From contig NZ_JAMYDU010000017.1 in NCBI RefSeq assembly GCF_024138395.1, positions 44,674-108,673 of the forward strand: a stretch of 64,000 bases of DNA, read 5' to 3'. A model generated the notes under the pieces. The model did not search any database and was not told the DNA's origin. It worked only from the letters and a program-made list of their open reading frames with translations. The position numbers were made by a program, and so were the translations under genes. How positions within the stretch are numbered: position 1 is the stretch's first letter; every line of letters begins with the position of its first letter. The stretch is from Pseudomonas mandelii. GTDB lineage: Bacteria > Pseudomonadota > Gammaproteobacteria > Pseudomonadales > Pseudomonadaceae. Below, piece after piece: positions 52,100 through 61,060 of the stretch.

Positions 52100-52546
52100 C
52101 TACTGCGCCATCCCCAGCTCATGCTTGACCAACTCAAGCAGTTTGCCGCTATCGATGGGCTTGAGCAGAAAGTCCACTACGTGCAAATGCATGGCGGCAA
52201 TCGCATCCTTCACATCAGCGTCACCGGAGACAATGATGATCGGCAACGCCGCACGCGCCGATTCCCGCACCTGACGAATCAGTTCCAGGCCATCGACGTG
52301 CCCCATCCGCAGGTCGGTAATCACAAGGCCAATCGATGGTTTATCTTCCAGCATCTTGAGTGCAGTTTCGCCACTGGCTGCCGTCATGCAGTGAATGCCG
52401 TCCAGTCCCAGAATTTCCGACAGCAATTCCCTGGAGTCCTTATCGTCATCGACGATCAGCACCCGCTGCGGCGGCAAGTCTGGTTCCAACATGACGGCAC
52501 TGAGCGCTTCGCGCTCGGCATCACTCAAAATATCGTGGTCGGACAT
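52100..52546 (-). CDS. Single-domain (CheY-like) response regulator
   Basis: A 148-aa protein with a ~25-residue N-terminal extension and one receiver domain. Acidic pocket D33/D34 (V-L-I-V-D-D-D-K-D-S-R), phospho-acceptor D78 (L-V-I-T-D-L-R-M-G), S107 and K129 (F-L-L-K-P-I-D) are all present, so it should be phosphorylated. It has no output domain. I start at 52546 (GAGAAAG upstream); an in-frame GTG at 52582 would add 12 residues. No kinase is adjacent; it is divergent from the cNMP/CBS/nucleotidyltransferase gene. Confidence 0.9.
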   Translation of the reverse strand: MSDHDILSDAEREALSAVMLEPDLPPQRVLIVDDDKDSRELLSEILGLDGIHCMTAASGETALKMLEDKPSIGLVITDLRMGHVDGLELIRQVRESARAALPIIIVSGDADVKDAIAAMHLHVVDFLLKPIDSGKLLELVKHELGMAQ

Positions 52547-52763
52547 GGCTTTCTCAACGTTTTTCGATTCGATCCCTGACACAGTGGTCAGACATCGATC
52601 AGCAGAGCTTCAATGTGCACTTCGTCGGAAATTTTTCCAATAGACAATGTAGGAGGTTTTTCCTGCAATTGTGTCAGACCTTTCCCATATTCCGGCCGCT
52701 GCACTGCCTACCTAGACTTACGTCCAATGGGCACCCCGCCCGCAGGGGTCGACCATGCCTGTA

Positions 52764-52802
52764 ACGATCTGACACAACGATCCGACACAACAATCAGAAA
52801 AA
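52764..52802. repeat. Tandem 13-bp repeat before the cNMP/CBS gene
   Basis: ACGATCTGACACA, then ACGATCCGACACA, then a degenerate ACAATCAGAAAAA, directly adjoining and ending ten bases before the gene at 52813. It may be a protein-binding array or lie in the leader. Confidence 0.55.
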
Positions 52803-52812
52803 GACTGCGGTA

Positions 52813-54753
52813 ATGGTTATGAGTAAAGCGGACGCCTTCACCCAGGCAGGGAAAACCGCGGTGTTGCAGAACATTCAGGGCACTTTGCAATTCCTCCAGC
52901 GCTTCCCGCCGTTCAATCAGATGGAAAACACCCACCTGGCCTATCTGGTCGAGCAATGTCAGCTGCGTTTTTATGCCCCCGGCGAGAGCATCATCAAACC
53001 TGCCGATGGCCCGGTTGAGCATTTCTACATTGTCAAACAGGGCCGGGTCGTGGGCGAACGTCCGCACACAGCCAAGGGCGGGACCGAAACCACCTTCGAA
53101 ATCACCACCGGCGAATGTTTCCCGCTCGCCGCGCTGCTGGGTGAACGGGCGACTCGCACCGAACATCTGGCGGCCGAAGATACCTTTTGCCTACAGCTGA
53201 ATAAGCTGGCGTTCATCAAACTATTCGCACTTTCCAGCCCGTTTCGCGACTTTGCCCTACGCGGTGTCAGCAGTTTGCTGGATCAGGTCAACCAGCAAGT
53301 CCAGCAAAAAGCCGTGGAAACCCTCGGCACCCAGTATTCGCTCAATACTCGGCTGGGCGAATTGGCCATGCGTCACCCGGTGACCTGCAGCCCGATCACC
53401 CCTCTGCGTGAAGCCGTAACGCTGATGCACGATCAGCAAGTCGGCAGCATTGTGGTGGTCGATGAGCAAAAGGCGCCGCTGGGCATTTTCACCCTGCGCG
53501 ACTTGCGACATGTGGTGGCCAACGGCACCAGCGACTTCAATGAAGCCATCGAAGGGCACATGACCCGGGCACCGTTTTACCTGACGCCCGATCACAGCGC
53601 CTTCGACGCCGCGATCGCCATGACCGAGCGCCACATCGCCCACGTCTGCCTGGTCAAGGATCAGCGTCTGTGCGGCGTGGTCTCGGAGCGTGACCTGTTT
53701 TCCCTGCAACGGGTCGATCTGGTGCATCTGGCGCGGACTATTCGCAGTGCCCAGAAGCTGGAAAACCTGGTGGCGATGCGCGGCGAAATCGGCCAATTGG
53801 TGGAGCGGATGCTGGCCCACGGCGCGTCCTCGACCCAGATCACCCACATCATCACCCTGCTTAACGACCACACCGTGTGCCGGGTGATCGAACTGGTGCT
53901 CGCCGAGAAAGGTGACCCCGGCTTGCCGTTCAGTTGGCTGTGTTTCGGCAGCGAAGGCCGCCGCGAGCAGACGCTGCACACCGATCAGGACAACGGCATT
54001 CTGTTCGAAGCCCGCGACGCGGCCCACGCCGCCGAAGTCCGCGGCAAGTTGCTGCCCATCGCCCAGCAGATCAATCAGAGCCTGGCGCTGTGCGGCTTCA
54101 CCCTGTGCAAGGGCAACATCATGGCCGGCAATCCCGAGCTGTGTTTGTCCCGGGCCGAATGGGCACGACGCTTTGCGGCGTTTATCCGCGAGGCGACACC
54201 GGAAAACCTGCTGGGCTCGAGCATCTATTTCGACCTGCGCGTGGTCTGGGGCGACGAGCGAGGCTGCGAGCAGCTGCGCCAGGGCATCCTCGATCAGGTC
54301 GGCGACAACCGCTTGTTCCAGCGGATGATGGCCGAAAACGCCCTGCGCAACCGTCCGCCCGTAGGCCGTTTCCGCGAGTTCGTGCTGGCTCGCAAGAATG
54401 GCGAGAAAGCCACCCTTGACCTGAAACTCCAGGGCTTGACCCCTTTCGTCGATGGCGCTCGAGTACTGGCCCTGGCCCACGGCATCGACACCAACAATAC
54501 CCTGGAGCGCTTTCGCCAATTGGTGGCCAAAGAGGTCATTGAACGGCTGGACGGCGCGGCGTACGAAGAGGCCTATCACTTCATTCAGCAAACCCGCATG
54601 CAGCAACATCAGCTACAGACTCGCGAGAACTTGCCCTACTCCAACCGCGTCGATCCCGACAGCCTCAATCATCTGGACCGACGCATCCTGCGTGAATCCC
54701 TGCGCCAGGCCCAACGCCTGCAAAGCAGCCTGACCCTGCGGTATCAGTTATGA
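52813..54753 (+). CDS. cNMP-binding / double CBS / DUF294 nucleotidyltransferase protein
   Basis: A 646-aa protein. A cyclic-nucleotide-binding-type domain is at about residues 25-145 (F-Y-A-P-G-E-S-I-I-K-P), two CBS motifs at about 185-305 (MRHPVTCSPITPLREAVTLM, G-H-M-T-R-A-P-F-Y-L-T-P-D), a DUF294 nucleotidyltransferase core near 370-400 (FGSEGRREQTLHTDQDNGIL, the G-S...D-x-D pattern), and the DUF294 C-terminal domain to the end. This looks like a GlnD-like signalling protein responsive to nucleotides. The next gene, an exonuclease, overlaps it (ATGA). The protein target is unknown. In other pseudomonads this pair lies near acetate-use genes; none are in view here. Confidence 0.88.
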   Translation: MVMSKADAFTQAGKTAVLQNIQGTLQFLQRFPPFNQMENTHLAYLVEQCQLRFYAPGESIIKPADGPVEHFYIVKQGRVVGERPHTAKGGTETTFEITTGECFPLAALLGERATRTEHLAAEDTFCLQLNKLAFIKLFALSSPFRDFALRGVSSLLDQVNQQVQQKAVETLGTQYSLNTRLGELAMRHPVTCSPITPLREAVTLMHDQQVGSIVVVDEQKAPLGIFTLRDLRHVVANGTSDFNEAIEGHMTRAPFYLTPDHSAFDAAIAMTERHIAHVCLVKDQRLCGVVSERDLFSLQRVDLVHLARTIRSAQKLENLVAMRGEIGQLVERMLAHGASSTQITHIITLLNDHTVCRVIELVLAEKGDPGLPFSWLCFGSEGRREQTLHTDQDNGILFEARDAAHAAEVRGKLLPIAQQINQSLALCGFTLCKGNIMAGNPELCLSRAEWARRFAAFIREATPENLLGSSIYFDLRVVWGDERGCEQLRQGILDQVGDNRLFQRMMAENALRNRPPVGRFREFVLARKNGEKATLDLKLQGLTPFVDGARVLALAHGIDTNNTLERFRQLVAKEVIERLDGAAYEEAYHFIQQTRMQQHQLQTRENLPYSNRVDPDSLNHLDRRILRESLRQAQRLQSSLTLRYQL

Positions 54754-55457
54754 GCCTGTTTTCATGGCTGCGCCCAGTCAGCCTCATTTTGCCCGACGAA
54801 CTGCAACAACGTCTGGAGCGCTTGCCCGCCGTGGCCGAGCTGGGCGATTGCAGCCTGCGCCAGCAACGCTGGGTGGTACTCGACCTGGAAACCACCGGGC
54901 TGAACCTGAACAAGGATCGGCTGTTGTCCATCGGCGCGGTGGTGATCGAGGACGGGGCGATCGATTTCAGTCAGCAATTCGAGCGCACGCTGCAATGCAG
55001 CGAACTCAAACTCGGCCCCAGCGTGTTGATTCATGGTCTGGGCCCGAGCGCCATTGCCGCCGGCAGCGACCCCGCGCAGGCCTTGCTCGAATTCATGGAG
55101 TTCGTCGGCGACAGTCCGGTGTTGGCCTTTCATGCGCCGTTCGATCAGCACATGTTGGGGCGCGCGCTGAAAGAGCATCTGGGCTACAAGTTGCAGCATC
55201 CATTTCTGGACGTGGCAGACATCGCGCCGCTGCTGTGCCCGCAGGCGCATTTTCGCGAGGCCGGGCTGGACGAGTGGATCGACTGGTTCAAGCTGGAAGT
55301 CTTCGAGCGGCATAACGCCAGTGCCGATGCCTTGGCGACGGCAGAGCTGATGTTGATTTTGTTCAGCCGGGCGCGACAGCAGCAGATTCATAGCCCGTTG
55401 AATCTGCAACAGCGGTTGAGTCAGTGGAAGCGACGGCGGCAAGCGCCTTCGTTCTAG
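54750..55457 (+). CDS. DEDDh 3'-5' exonuclease (DnaQ/PolC-epsilon type)
   Basis: A 235-aa protein with exonuclease motif I V-L-D-L-E-T-T-G (D45, E47), motif II around F-H-A-P-F-D-Q-H-M, and motif III H-N-A-S-A-D-A-L-A-T-A (H and D). About 38 residues precede the catalytic core. It is not the replicative epsilon subunit, judging by context: it is co-translated with the cNMP/CBS/nucleotidyltransferase gene. The substrate is unknown (DNA or a small nucleotide). Confidence 0.9.
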   Translation: MSLFSWLRPVSLILPDELQQRLERLPAVAELGDCSLRQQRWVVLDLETTGLNLNKDRLLSIGAVVIEDGAIDFSQQFERTLQCSELKLGPSVLIHGLGPSAIAAGSDPAQALLEFMEFVGDSPVLAFHAPFDQHMLGRALKEHLGYKLQHPFLDVADIAPLLCPQAHFREAGLDEWIDWFKLEVFERHNASADALATAELMLILFSRARQQQIHSPLNLQQRLSQWKRRRQAPSF

Positions 55458-55480
55458 ATCCGCGGTGCCTGTGCCGACCC

Positions 55481-55573
55481 CTTCGCGGGCAAGCCTCGCT
55501 CCCACAGGTTTTGTGTCGTACACCAATTTCGTGAACGACACAAAACCTGTGGGAGCGAGGCTTGCCCGCGAAG
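55481..55573. repeat. REP doublet (GTGGGAGC variant)
   Basis: Inverted REP pair of the C-T-C-C-C-A-C-A-G-G form with a palindromic interior (TTTTGTGTCGT / ACGACACAAAA), between the exonuclease and the ECF sigma gene. Confidence 0.93.
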
Positions 55574-55656
55574 AACGATGACACGGTCAAACTGAATACA
55601 CCCGCCAAAACCACCCGACCAGCGCCAATTGCTTACCTCTCCCGCCTCTGCCACAA

Positions 55657-55676
55657 TCGCGAACAATTCTCGTTAC
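55657..55676. promoter_or_regulatory. Candidate Fur box before the ECF sigma gene
   Basis: GCGAA-CA-ATTCTC-G-TTAC resembles the common pseudomonad Fur half-site GCGAATGATTCTCATTA with three transitions, 28-47 bases before the start codon. Iron control of a FecI-type gene would be expected. Confidence 0.45.
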
Positions 55677-55703
55677 TTAACACTTCCCATTCGGTGATGT
55701 TGC

Positions 55704-56222
55704 GTGTCGTCAGTCCAAAGCCCCCAAAGTGAGCTCGTTGGTGCGTTGTATCGCGACCATCGCGGTTGGCTATTGGCCTGGCTGCGGCGCAACGTGGCCT
55801 GCCCGCAACGGGCCGAAGACCTGAGCCAGGACACCTTCGTGCGCTTGCTGGGCCGTGACGAACTGAAGGCGCCTCGCGAACCCCGGGCGTTTCTGGTGGC
55901 GATCGCCAAGGGTCTGCTGTTCGACTATTTCCGTCGCGCCGCACTGGAACAGGCCTACCTCACCGAGTTGATGCTGATCCCCGAAGGCGAACAACCGTCG
56001 GTGGAAGAACAGCAACTGATCCTCGAAGACCTCAAAGCCATCGACCACCTGCTGGGCAAGCTCTCGAGCAAGGCCCGGGCGGCGTTTCTCTATAACCGTC
56101 TCGATGGTCTCGGTCACGCCGAAATCGCCGAGCGTCTGGGCGTGTCAGTGCCGCGGGTTCGTCAGTACCTGGCCCAAGGCATTCGTCAGTGCTACATCGC
56201 CTTGTACGGTGAGCCGGTATGA
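55704..56222 (+). CDS. FecI-type ECF sigma factor
   Basis: A 172-aa extracytoplasmic-function sigma factor. Region 2 (LVGALYRDHRGWLLAWLRRN, AEDLSQDTFVRLLGR) and region 4 (L-G-V-S-V-P-R-V-R-Q-Y-L-A-Q-G) are clear; the L-S-S-K-A-R-A-A-F-L-Y-N-R-L-D-G block is typical of FecI/FiuI-like iron-starvation sigma factors. Translation seems to begin at GTG 55704. It overlaps fecR (ATGA) and, together with fecR and the receptor below, makes a cell-surface signalling unit. Confidence 0.92.
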   Translation: MSSVQSPQSELVGALYRDHRGWLLAWLRRNVACPQRAEDLSQDTFVRLLGRDELKAPREPRAFLVAIAKGLLFDYFRRAALEQAYLTELMLIPEGEQPSVEEQQLILEDLKAIDHLLGKLSSKARAAFLYNRLDGLGHAEIAERLGVSVPRVRQYLAQGIRQCYIALYGEPV

Positions 56223-57193
56223 GCCCGGTCAACTCCAAACCCGTGTCGGCGCAGGTGCTGGATGCCGCGATTGCCTGGCAACTGTCGCTGGATTCCGGCA
56301 ACGCGGTCGAGCGCGAAGAGTTCGCCAAATGGCACGCAGCACACGAAGAACATGCTCGGGCCTGGCGTCAGTTGGGCATGCTCGACCAACGTTTCAGCGT
56401 TGCCAACGGCCCGGCCCGCACAGCCTTGCTGCAATCGCGCGAAAGCATCCGGCGTCGGGTGCGCAAGCTTGGCAGCGGCCTGGCCAGCGTCGTGGCGGTG
56501 ATCGGCCTGGCGCTGTTCGCCGGTGATCGTTATCTGCCCATCGACTATTGGCTGGCCGATCAGCGCACCGCTACCGGCGAGCAGCGCACCCTGCGCCTGA
56601 CCGACGGCACGCTGATCAACCTCAACACCCACAGCGCGGTGGATGTGCGCTTCGATGAGAACCAGCGGCTGATCGTCCTTCAGGAAGGGGAAATTCTTGT
56701 CGAAACAGGCCATGGCGATGCCCGGCCATTTATCGTCGAAACTCGCGAAGGCAGCATGCGCGCACTCGGGACGCGGTTCCTGGTCAAGCGTGAAGACGAA
56801 GGCACGCGCCTGAGCGTATTGAAGTCAGCGGTCGCCGCCCATCCCGAATCGAGCCCCGAGGAACAGATCCTGCGCGAAGGCCAGCAAGTGCTGATGCGCA
56901 GCAATGGCCTGGGCCCGATCATCGCCCTCAACCTCGGCGCCGATGCCTGGACTCGCGGCATGCTGGTGGTGGACAACGCGCGACTGGAGGATCTGGTTCA
57001 GGAGCTCGGCCGCTATCGTCGCGGGCATCTTGGCGTGACGCCAGAGGTCGCCGACCTGCGCATCACCGGCAGCTTCCCGCTGAACGATACCGACAAGGCG
57101 TTGAACGCGCTTTTACCGACCCTGCCGGTGCAGATCGAACAGCACACGCCATGGTGGGTAACAGTGGCGGCGAAGACTGAGGCCAAGCCCTAA
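56219..57193 (+). CDS. FecR-type anti-sigma/transducer protein
   Basis: A 324-aa inner-membrane regulator. The cytoplasmic N-terminal domain has the D-U-F-4880-like W-Q-L-S-L-D-S-G-N and F-A-K-W-H-A-A-H-E-E-H-A-R-A-W motif, a single membrane helix lies at about residues 88-105, and the periplasmic FecR domain follows (TATGEQRTLRLTDGT, L-N-T-H-S-A-V-D-V). The end contains a short STN-like piece. It passes the signal from the loaded receptor to the sigma factor. Confidence 0.92.
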   Translation: MSPVNSKPVSAQVLDAAIAWQLSLDSGNAVEREEFAKWHAAHEEHARAWRQLGMLDQRFSVANGPARTALLQSRESIRRRVRKLGSGLASVVAVIGLALFAGDRYLPIDYWLADQRTATGEQRTLRLTDGTLINLNTHSAVDVRFDENQRLIVLQEGEILVETGHGDARPFIVETREGSMRALGTRFLVKREDEGTRLSVLKSAVAAHPESSPEEQILREGQQVLMRSNGLGPIIALNLGADAWTRGMLVVDNARLEDLVQELGRYRRGHLGVTPEVADLRITGSFPLNDTDKALNALLPTLPVQIEQHTPWWVTVAAKTEAKP

Positions 57194-57217
57194 AAGGTGC
57201 TGCGCCTGATCCGCCGC

Positions 57218-57309
57218 CTTCGCGGGCAAGCCCGCTCCCACAGGTTTTGTGTCGTTCACCGGATTCCCGCTCGGCACAAAACCTGTGGGAGCGTGGCTTG
57301 CCCGCGAAG
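57218..57309. repeat. REP doublet (GTGGGAGC variant)
   Basis: Inverted REP pair, with the same GTTTTGTGTCGT interior as the copy at 55.5 kb, between fecR and the receptor gene. The two copies look like recent duplicates. Confidence 0.93.
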
Positions 57310-57393
57310 AGGCCAGCAGCCACACCGCACATCACGAATCGAAATTATTTTCATCTCGCCCTATCACTTTTGAATTCTCGTCCGGCACCTAGG

Positions 57394-57414
57394 CAATTGA
57401 GAAATATTTCCATT
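57394..57414. promoter_or_regulatory. Candidate Fur box before the TonB receptor
   Basis: CAATTGAGAAA-TATTTCCATT, with a GAAATATTTC palindromic core, partly fits a Fur box and lies 14-34 bases before the ATG. An upstream GAAAT (57341) might belong to an ECF-type -35. Confidence 0.35.
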
Positions 57415-57427
57415 CAGGAGCCGCTGT

Positions 57428-59857
57428 ATGTCCCGTTCGCTAGACACCGTGTTGCGCCCCCGTTTGCTGGCGGTCGCCATTGCCCTTTGCGCCCCTTTGG
57501 CCAGCAGCCCACTGATTGCCGCCGAACAGGCCTCCAGCGTTCGCGCCTACAACCTGCCGGCTGCGCCATTGGCCAGCACCCTGAATCAGATTGCCAGCCA
57601 AGCCGGTTTGGCGCTGTCGTTGAATCCGTCGCTGGCAGCGGGCAAGACATCGGCCCCGGTGAAGGGCCAGTTCGATGCCACCGGCGCCCTGCGTGAAGCC
57701 TTGCGCGGCACCGGTCTGCAACTGGAACAGAGCAGCGCCGGCACCTACAGCCTGGTGGCCGTGCCCGAGGGCGTGATGGCGTTGCCGGAAACCGCCGTCA
57801 TTGGCCTGGAAAATGCGGAAACTGCCTGGAGCCCAGTCGAAGGTTACGTTGCCACGCGCACCGCCGCTGGGACCAAAACCGACACCGCACTGGTCGAAGC
57901 GCCGCGTTCGATTTCCGTCGCCACCCGCCAGCAAATGGAAGATCGCGGTGTGCAAAACCTCGATGATGCCGTGCGCTACATGCCCGGCATTACTGCCAGC
58001 AGCTACGGCAGCGACACCCGCGCCGACTGGCTGCTTGTGCGCGGTTTCGAACCGACCCAGTTCCTCGACGGCCTGCCACTGCCAAAAGGTGTGTACGCCA
58101 ACCCGAAACAGGAAACCTGGAACCTTGATCGCCTGGCCCTGCTGCGCGGTCCGGCCTCATCGGTTTACGGCCAGACCCCGCCAGGCGGCTTGCTGGACAT
58201 GGTCAGCCGCCGCCCCAGCGCCGAGTCGAGCAACGAAATCCAGGTGCAATATGGCAGCGACAATCATCGCCAGATTAACTTCGCCAGCACCGGCAAGATC
58301 GACGACGAAGGCCAGTTCCTCTACAGTTTGAGCGGTGTGGTACGCGACAGCGGCACGCAGATCGACCACGTCGACAACAAGCGCTACAACATCGCGCCGA
58401 GCCTGACCTGGAACATCGACGAAGACACCAAATTCACCCTGCTGACGCAATTTACCCGCGACGATACCGGCATCACCAGCCAGTTCCTGCCTGTGCAAGG
58501 CACCAAGATCCATTCGCCACTCGGCAAGATTTCCCATCACAAGAACCTCGGCGACCCGGACTGGGAATTCTACGACCGCACCTACTACGCGCTGGGCTAC
58601 GCCTTTGAACATCGCTTGAACGATGTCTGGCAGTTCAAGCAGAACCTGCGGTACACCAAATCGGACCTGTCCTTCCAGGCTCTTACCCCCGGCGCCTACC
58701 CGTTCACCCAGGTCGATGCCGAGGGCAACGTTGGCCGCTCGAGCACCAGTGTCGACGAGGACATCAGCCAGTTCGCCGTGGACAACAACTTTCAGGGCGA
58801 CTTCGCGACCGGCGACATCCGTCACACCCTGTTGATCGGCCTCGATCACCAGCGTACCAATACCAACTACACCTCGATCTTCGGCGACGGTCTGACCACC
58901 AACGTCAACAACCCGATCTATGGCCAGCCAATCGTTCGCCCGCCACGCTCGACGGCCTTCTATGACTATGACCAGAAGACCTACCAGACCGGTTTGTATA
59001 TCCAGGACCAAATGGCCCTCGACCAATGGCGTCTGACCCTCGGTGGTCGTGAGGACTGGATCCACACGGGCACCAAATTCTTCAACAAGGGTGATGCCAC
59101 CAACACCGAACGGGACAAGAAATTCAGCGGCAACGCAGCGATCAGCTATGTGTTCGACTCGGGCTTCGTGCCCTACCTGTCCTACGCCGAGTCGTTCCAG
59201 CCGACCAGCAAAGCCACGGCATCGCCGACCGAGTCGTTCAAGCCGACTGAAGGCAAGCAGTGGGAGCTGGGCATCAAGTACCAACCGCCGGGCAGCAACA
59301 CCCTGCTGACGGCTGCGGTCTATGACCTGACCCAGAAAAACGTCTCCGTCACCACGACCAACTCGGACAACGTCTCGATTACCAGCCAGAGCGGCGAAGT
59401 GAAGGTCAAAGGCCTGGAGCTGGAAGCCGTTTCCGACGTCACCGACAACCTGAAAGTCATCGCCGCCTACACCCTGGCCAAGTCCGAAGTGCAAAAGGGC
59501 GACTTCAAGGGCAATCGCCTGCAATTGATGCCTAACCAGCAAGCGTCTCTGTGGGCCGATTACACCTGGCACAACGGTGTGCTGGATGGTTTCGGCATCG
59601 GTGCCGGCGCACGCTACACCGGCAATACTTATGGCGACCAGGGCAACACCTGGCTGGGCAAGGCGGATGCCTACACGGTGTTTGACGCGGCGGTCCATTA
59701 CGACTTGGGCCGTCTGGATAACAGTCTGAAAGGTGCGTCACTGGCGCTGAATGCCACCAACCTGTTCGACAAGGACTACATCTCCACGTGCGACAGCTTC
59801 TACTGCTACTACGGCGACCAACGCAGCGTCGTCGCCAGTGCTACGTACAAGTGGTAA
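57428..59857 (+). CDS. TonB-dependent siderophore receptor with STN signalling domain
   Basis: An 809-aa outer-membrane receptor. A signal peptide (cleavage near A-A-E-Q, residue ~35) is followed by the STN domain (about 50-110: Y-N-L-P-A-A-P-L-A-S-T-L-N-Q-I-A), plug (about 150-265: APRSISVATRQQMEDRGVQN, LLVRGFEPTQFLDGLPLP, L-R-G-P-A-S-S-V-Y-G-Q-T) and a 22-strand barrel ending in aromatic K-W. The STN domain and the fecI-fecR genes upstream show it is a signalling receptor for a ferri-siderophore; the ligand is not clear. SD GGAG lies before the ATG. Confidence 0.94.
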   Translation: MSRSLDTVLRPRLLAVAIALCAPLASSPLIAAEQASSVRAYNLPAAPLASTLNQIASQAGLALSLNPSLAAGKTSAPVKGQFDATGALREALRGTGLQLEQSSAGTYSLVAVPEGVMALPETAVIGLENAETAWSPVEGYVATRTAAGTKTDTALVEAPRSISVATRQQMEDRGVQNLDDAVRYMPGITASSYGSDTRADWLLVRGFEPTQFLDGLPLPKGVYANPKQETWNLDRLALLRGPASSVYGQTPPGGLLDMVSRRPSAESSNEIQVQYGSDNHRQINFASTGKIDDEGQFLYSLSGVVRDSGTQIDHVDNKRYNIAPSLTWNIDEDTKFTLLTQFTRDDTGITSQFLPVQGTKIHSPLGKISHHKNLGDPDWEFYDRTYYALGYAFEHRLNDVWQFKQNLRYTKSDLSFQALTPGAYPFTQVDAEGNVGRSSTSVDEDISQFAVDNNFQGDFATGDIRHTLLIGLDHQRTNTNYTSIFGDGLTTNVNNPIYGQPIVRPPRSTAFYDYDQKTYQTGLYIQDQMALDQWRLTLGGREDWIHTGTKFFNKGDATNTERDKKFSGNAAISYVFDSGFVPYLSYAESFQPTSKATASPTESFKPTEGKQWELGIKYQPPGSNTLLTAAVYDLTQKNVSVTTTNSDNVSITSQSGEVKVKGLELEAVSDVTDNLKVIAAYTLAKSEVQKGDFKGNRLQLMPNQQASLWADYTWHNGVLDGFGIGAGARYTGNTYGDQGNTWLGKADAYTVFDAAVHYDLGRLDNSLKGASLALNATNLFDKDYISTCDSFYCYYGDQRSVVASATYKW

Positions 59858-59886
59858 TCGCCTGAACTGACACGCGCCACGACCAG

Positions 59887-59912
59887 GCCGTCCTTCAAGG
59901 ACGGCTTTGGTC
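59887..59912 (+). terminator. Hairpin after the receptor gene
   Basis: GCCGTCC and GGACGGC form a seven-base stem with a five-base loop, followed by TTTGGTCTTT. Read-through into the PepSY gene is plausible. Confidence 0.65.
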
Positions 59913-59929
59913 TTTCTGAAGGCCATGAA

Positions 59930-61060
59930 ATGAAAAGCAAAACCATCCGCCGCTGGTCATTCGTTCACACCTGGACCAGCCTGATCTGCACGGTATTCCT
60001 GCTGATGCTGGCCCTCACCGGCCTGCCGTTGATCTTCCACCACGAGATTGATCATCTGCTGGGCGATGCCGCCGAGTTGAAATCGATGCCGGCCGATACC
60101 CCGCAACTGAATTTGCAGCAGCTGGTGCAAGCGGCTGAAAAGCATCGTCCCGGCGAGGTCATGCAGTATTTCGGCTACGACGAAGAAGACCCCAACGGCG
60201 TGATCACCATCATGGCGCCCACCGCCGGCACCGAGCCGAACTCGTCCCACACCTTCATGCTCGATGCTCGCACCGGCGAAGCATTGGAAATGCCATCGGC
60301 CAATGGCGGGCTGATGATGGTCATGCTGCGCCTGCACGTGGACATGTTCGCTGGCCTGCCGGGCAAGTTACTGCTGGCGTTCATGGGGATTCTGTTTGTG
60401 CTGGCGATTGTTTCCGGAACGGTGCTGTACCTGCCGTTCATGCGGCGCTTGAAGTTCGCCACCGTGCGCCACGACAAATCCACCCGCCTGCGCTGGCTCG
60501 ACCTGCATAACCTGATCGGCGTGGTCACGCTGACCTGGGCGCTGGTGGTCGGCGTGACCGGGGTGATCAGTGCCTGCGCCGACTTGCTGATCGCCGCGTG
60601 GCGCAACGACAGCTTGAATGTGATGATCGCGCCTTACCGCGATGCGCCGCCGCTGACTCAATTGGCGCCCGCGACCCGTTTGCTCGACATCGCCAAAGAA
60701 GTCGCGCCGGGCATGCAGCCCGACTTCATCGCCTTCCCCGGCACGCGGTTTTCCAGCGAACACCATTACGCGGTGTTCATGAAAGGCAGCACCCACCTGA
60801 CTTCGCACTTGCTGACGCCGGTGTTGATCGATGCCAGCACTCTGCACGTCACGGCGGTGGCCGAGCGGCCGTGGTATATGGACGCCATGGGCATGTCGCA
60901 GCCGCTGCACTTCGGTGATTACGGCGGCATGCCGATGAAAATCCTCTGGGCGACCCTCGATGTGCTGACCATCATCGTGCTCGGCAGTGGGGTTTATCTG
61001 TGGGTGGTGCGGCGCAAGGTCGCGAAACCTGTGCTCGAAAATGCGGAGTGCCCGACATGA
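59930..61060 (+). CDS. PepSY-TM protein (PiuB-like, iron-uptake-associated)
   Basis: A 376-aa membrane protein with an N-terminal helix at about 12-32 (SLICTVFLLMLALTGLPLIF), paired hydrophobic regions near 150-170 and 195-220, and a last one near 340-360. Histidines at membrane faces (H-H-E-I-D-H-L-L) are typical of PepSY-TM proteins that reduce ferric siderophores at the inner membrane. It follows the receptor gene and overlaps the next small gene (ATGA). Confidence 0.9.
   Translation: MKSKTIRRWSFVHTWTSLICTVFLLMLALTGLPLIFHHEIDHLLGDAAELKSMPADTPQLNLQQLVQAAEKHRPGEVMQYFGYDEEDPNGVITIMAPTAGTEPNSSHTFMLDARTGEALEMPSANGGLMMVMLRLHVDMFAGLPGKLLLAFMGILFVLAIVSGTVLYLPFMRRLKFATVRHDKSTRLRWLDLHNLIGVVTLTWALVVGVTGVISACADLLIAAWRNDSLNVMIAPYRDAPPLTQLAPATRLLDIAKEVAPGMQPDFIAFPGTRFSSEHHYAVFMKGSTHLTSHLLTPVLIDASTLHVTAVAERPWYMDAMGMSQPLHFGDYGGMPMKILWATLDVLTIIVLGSGVYLWVVRRKVAKPVLENAECPT

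Noticed and set aside
53257..54609. 450-codon open frame antisense to the cNMP/CBS gene
   Set aside because: Shadow frame; the sense protein has clear domains along its entire length.
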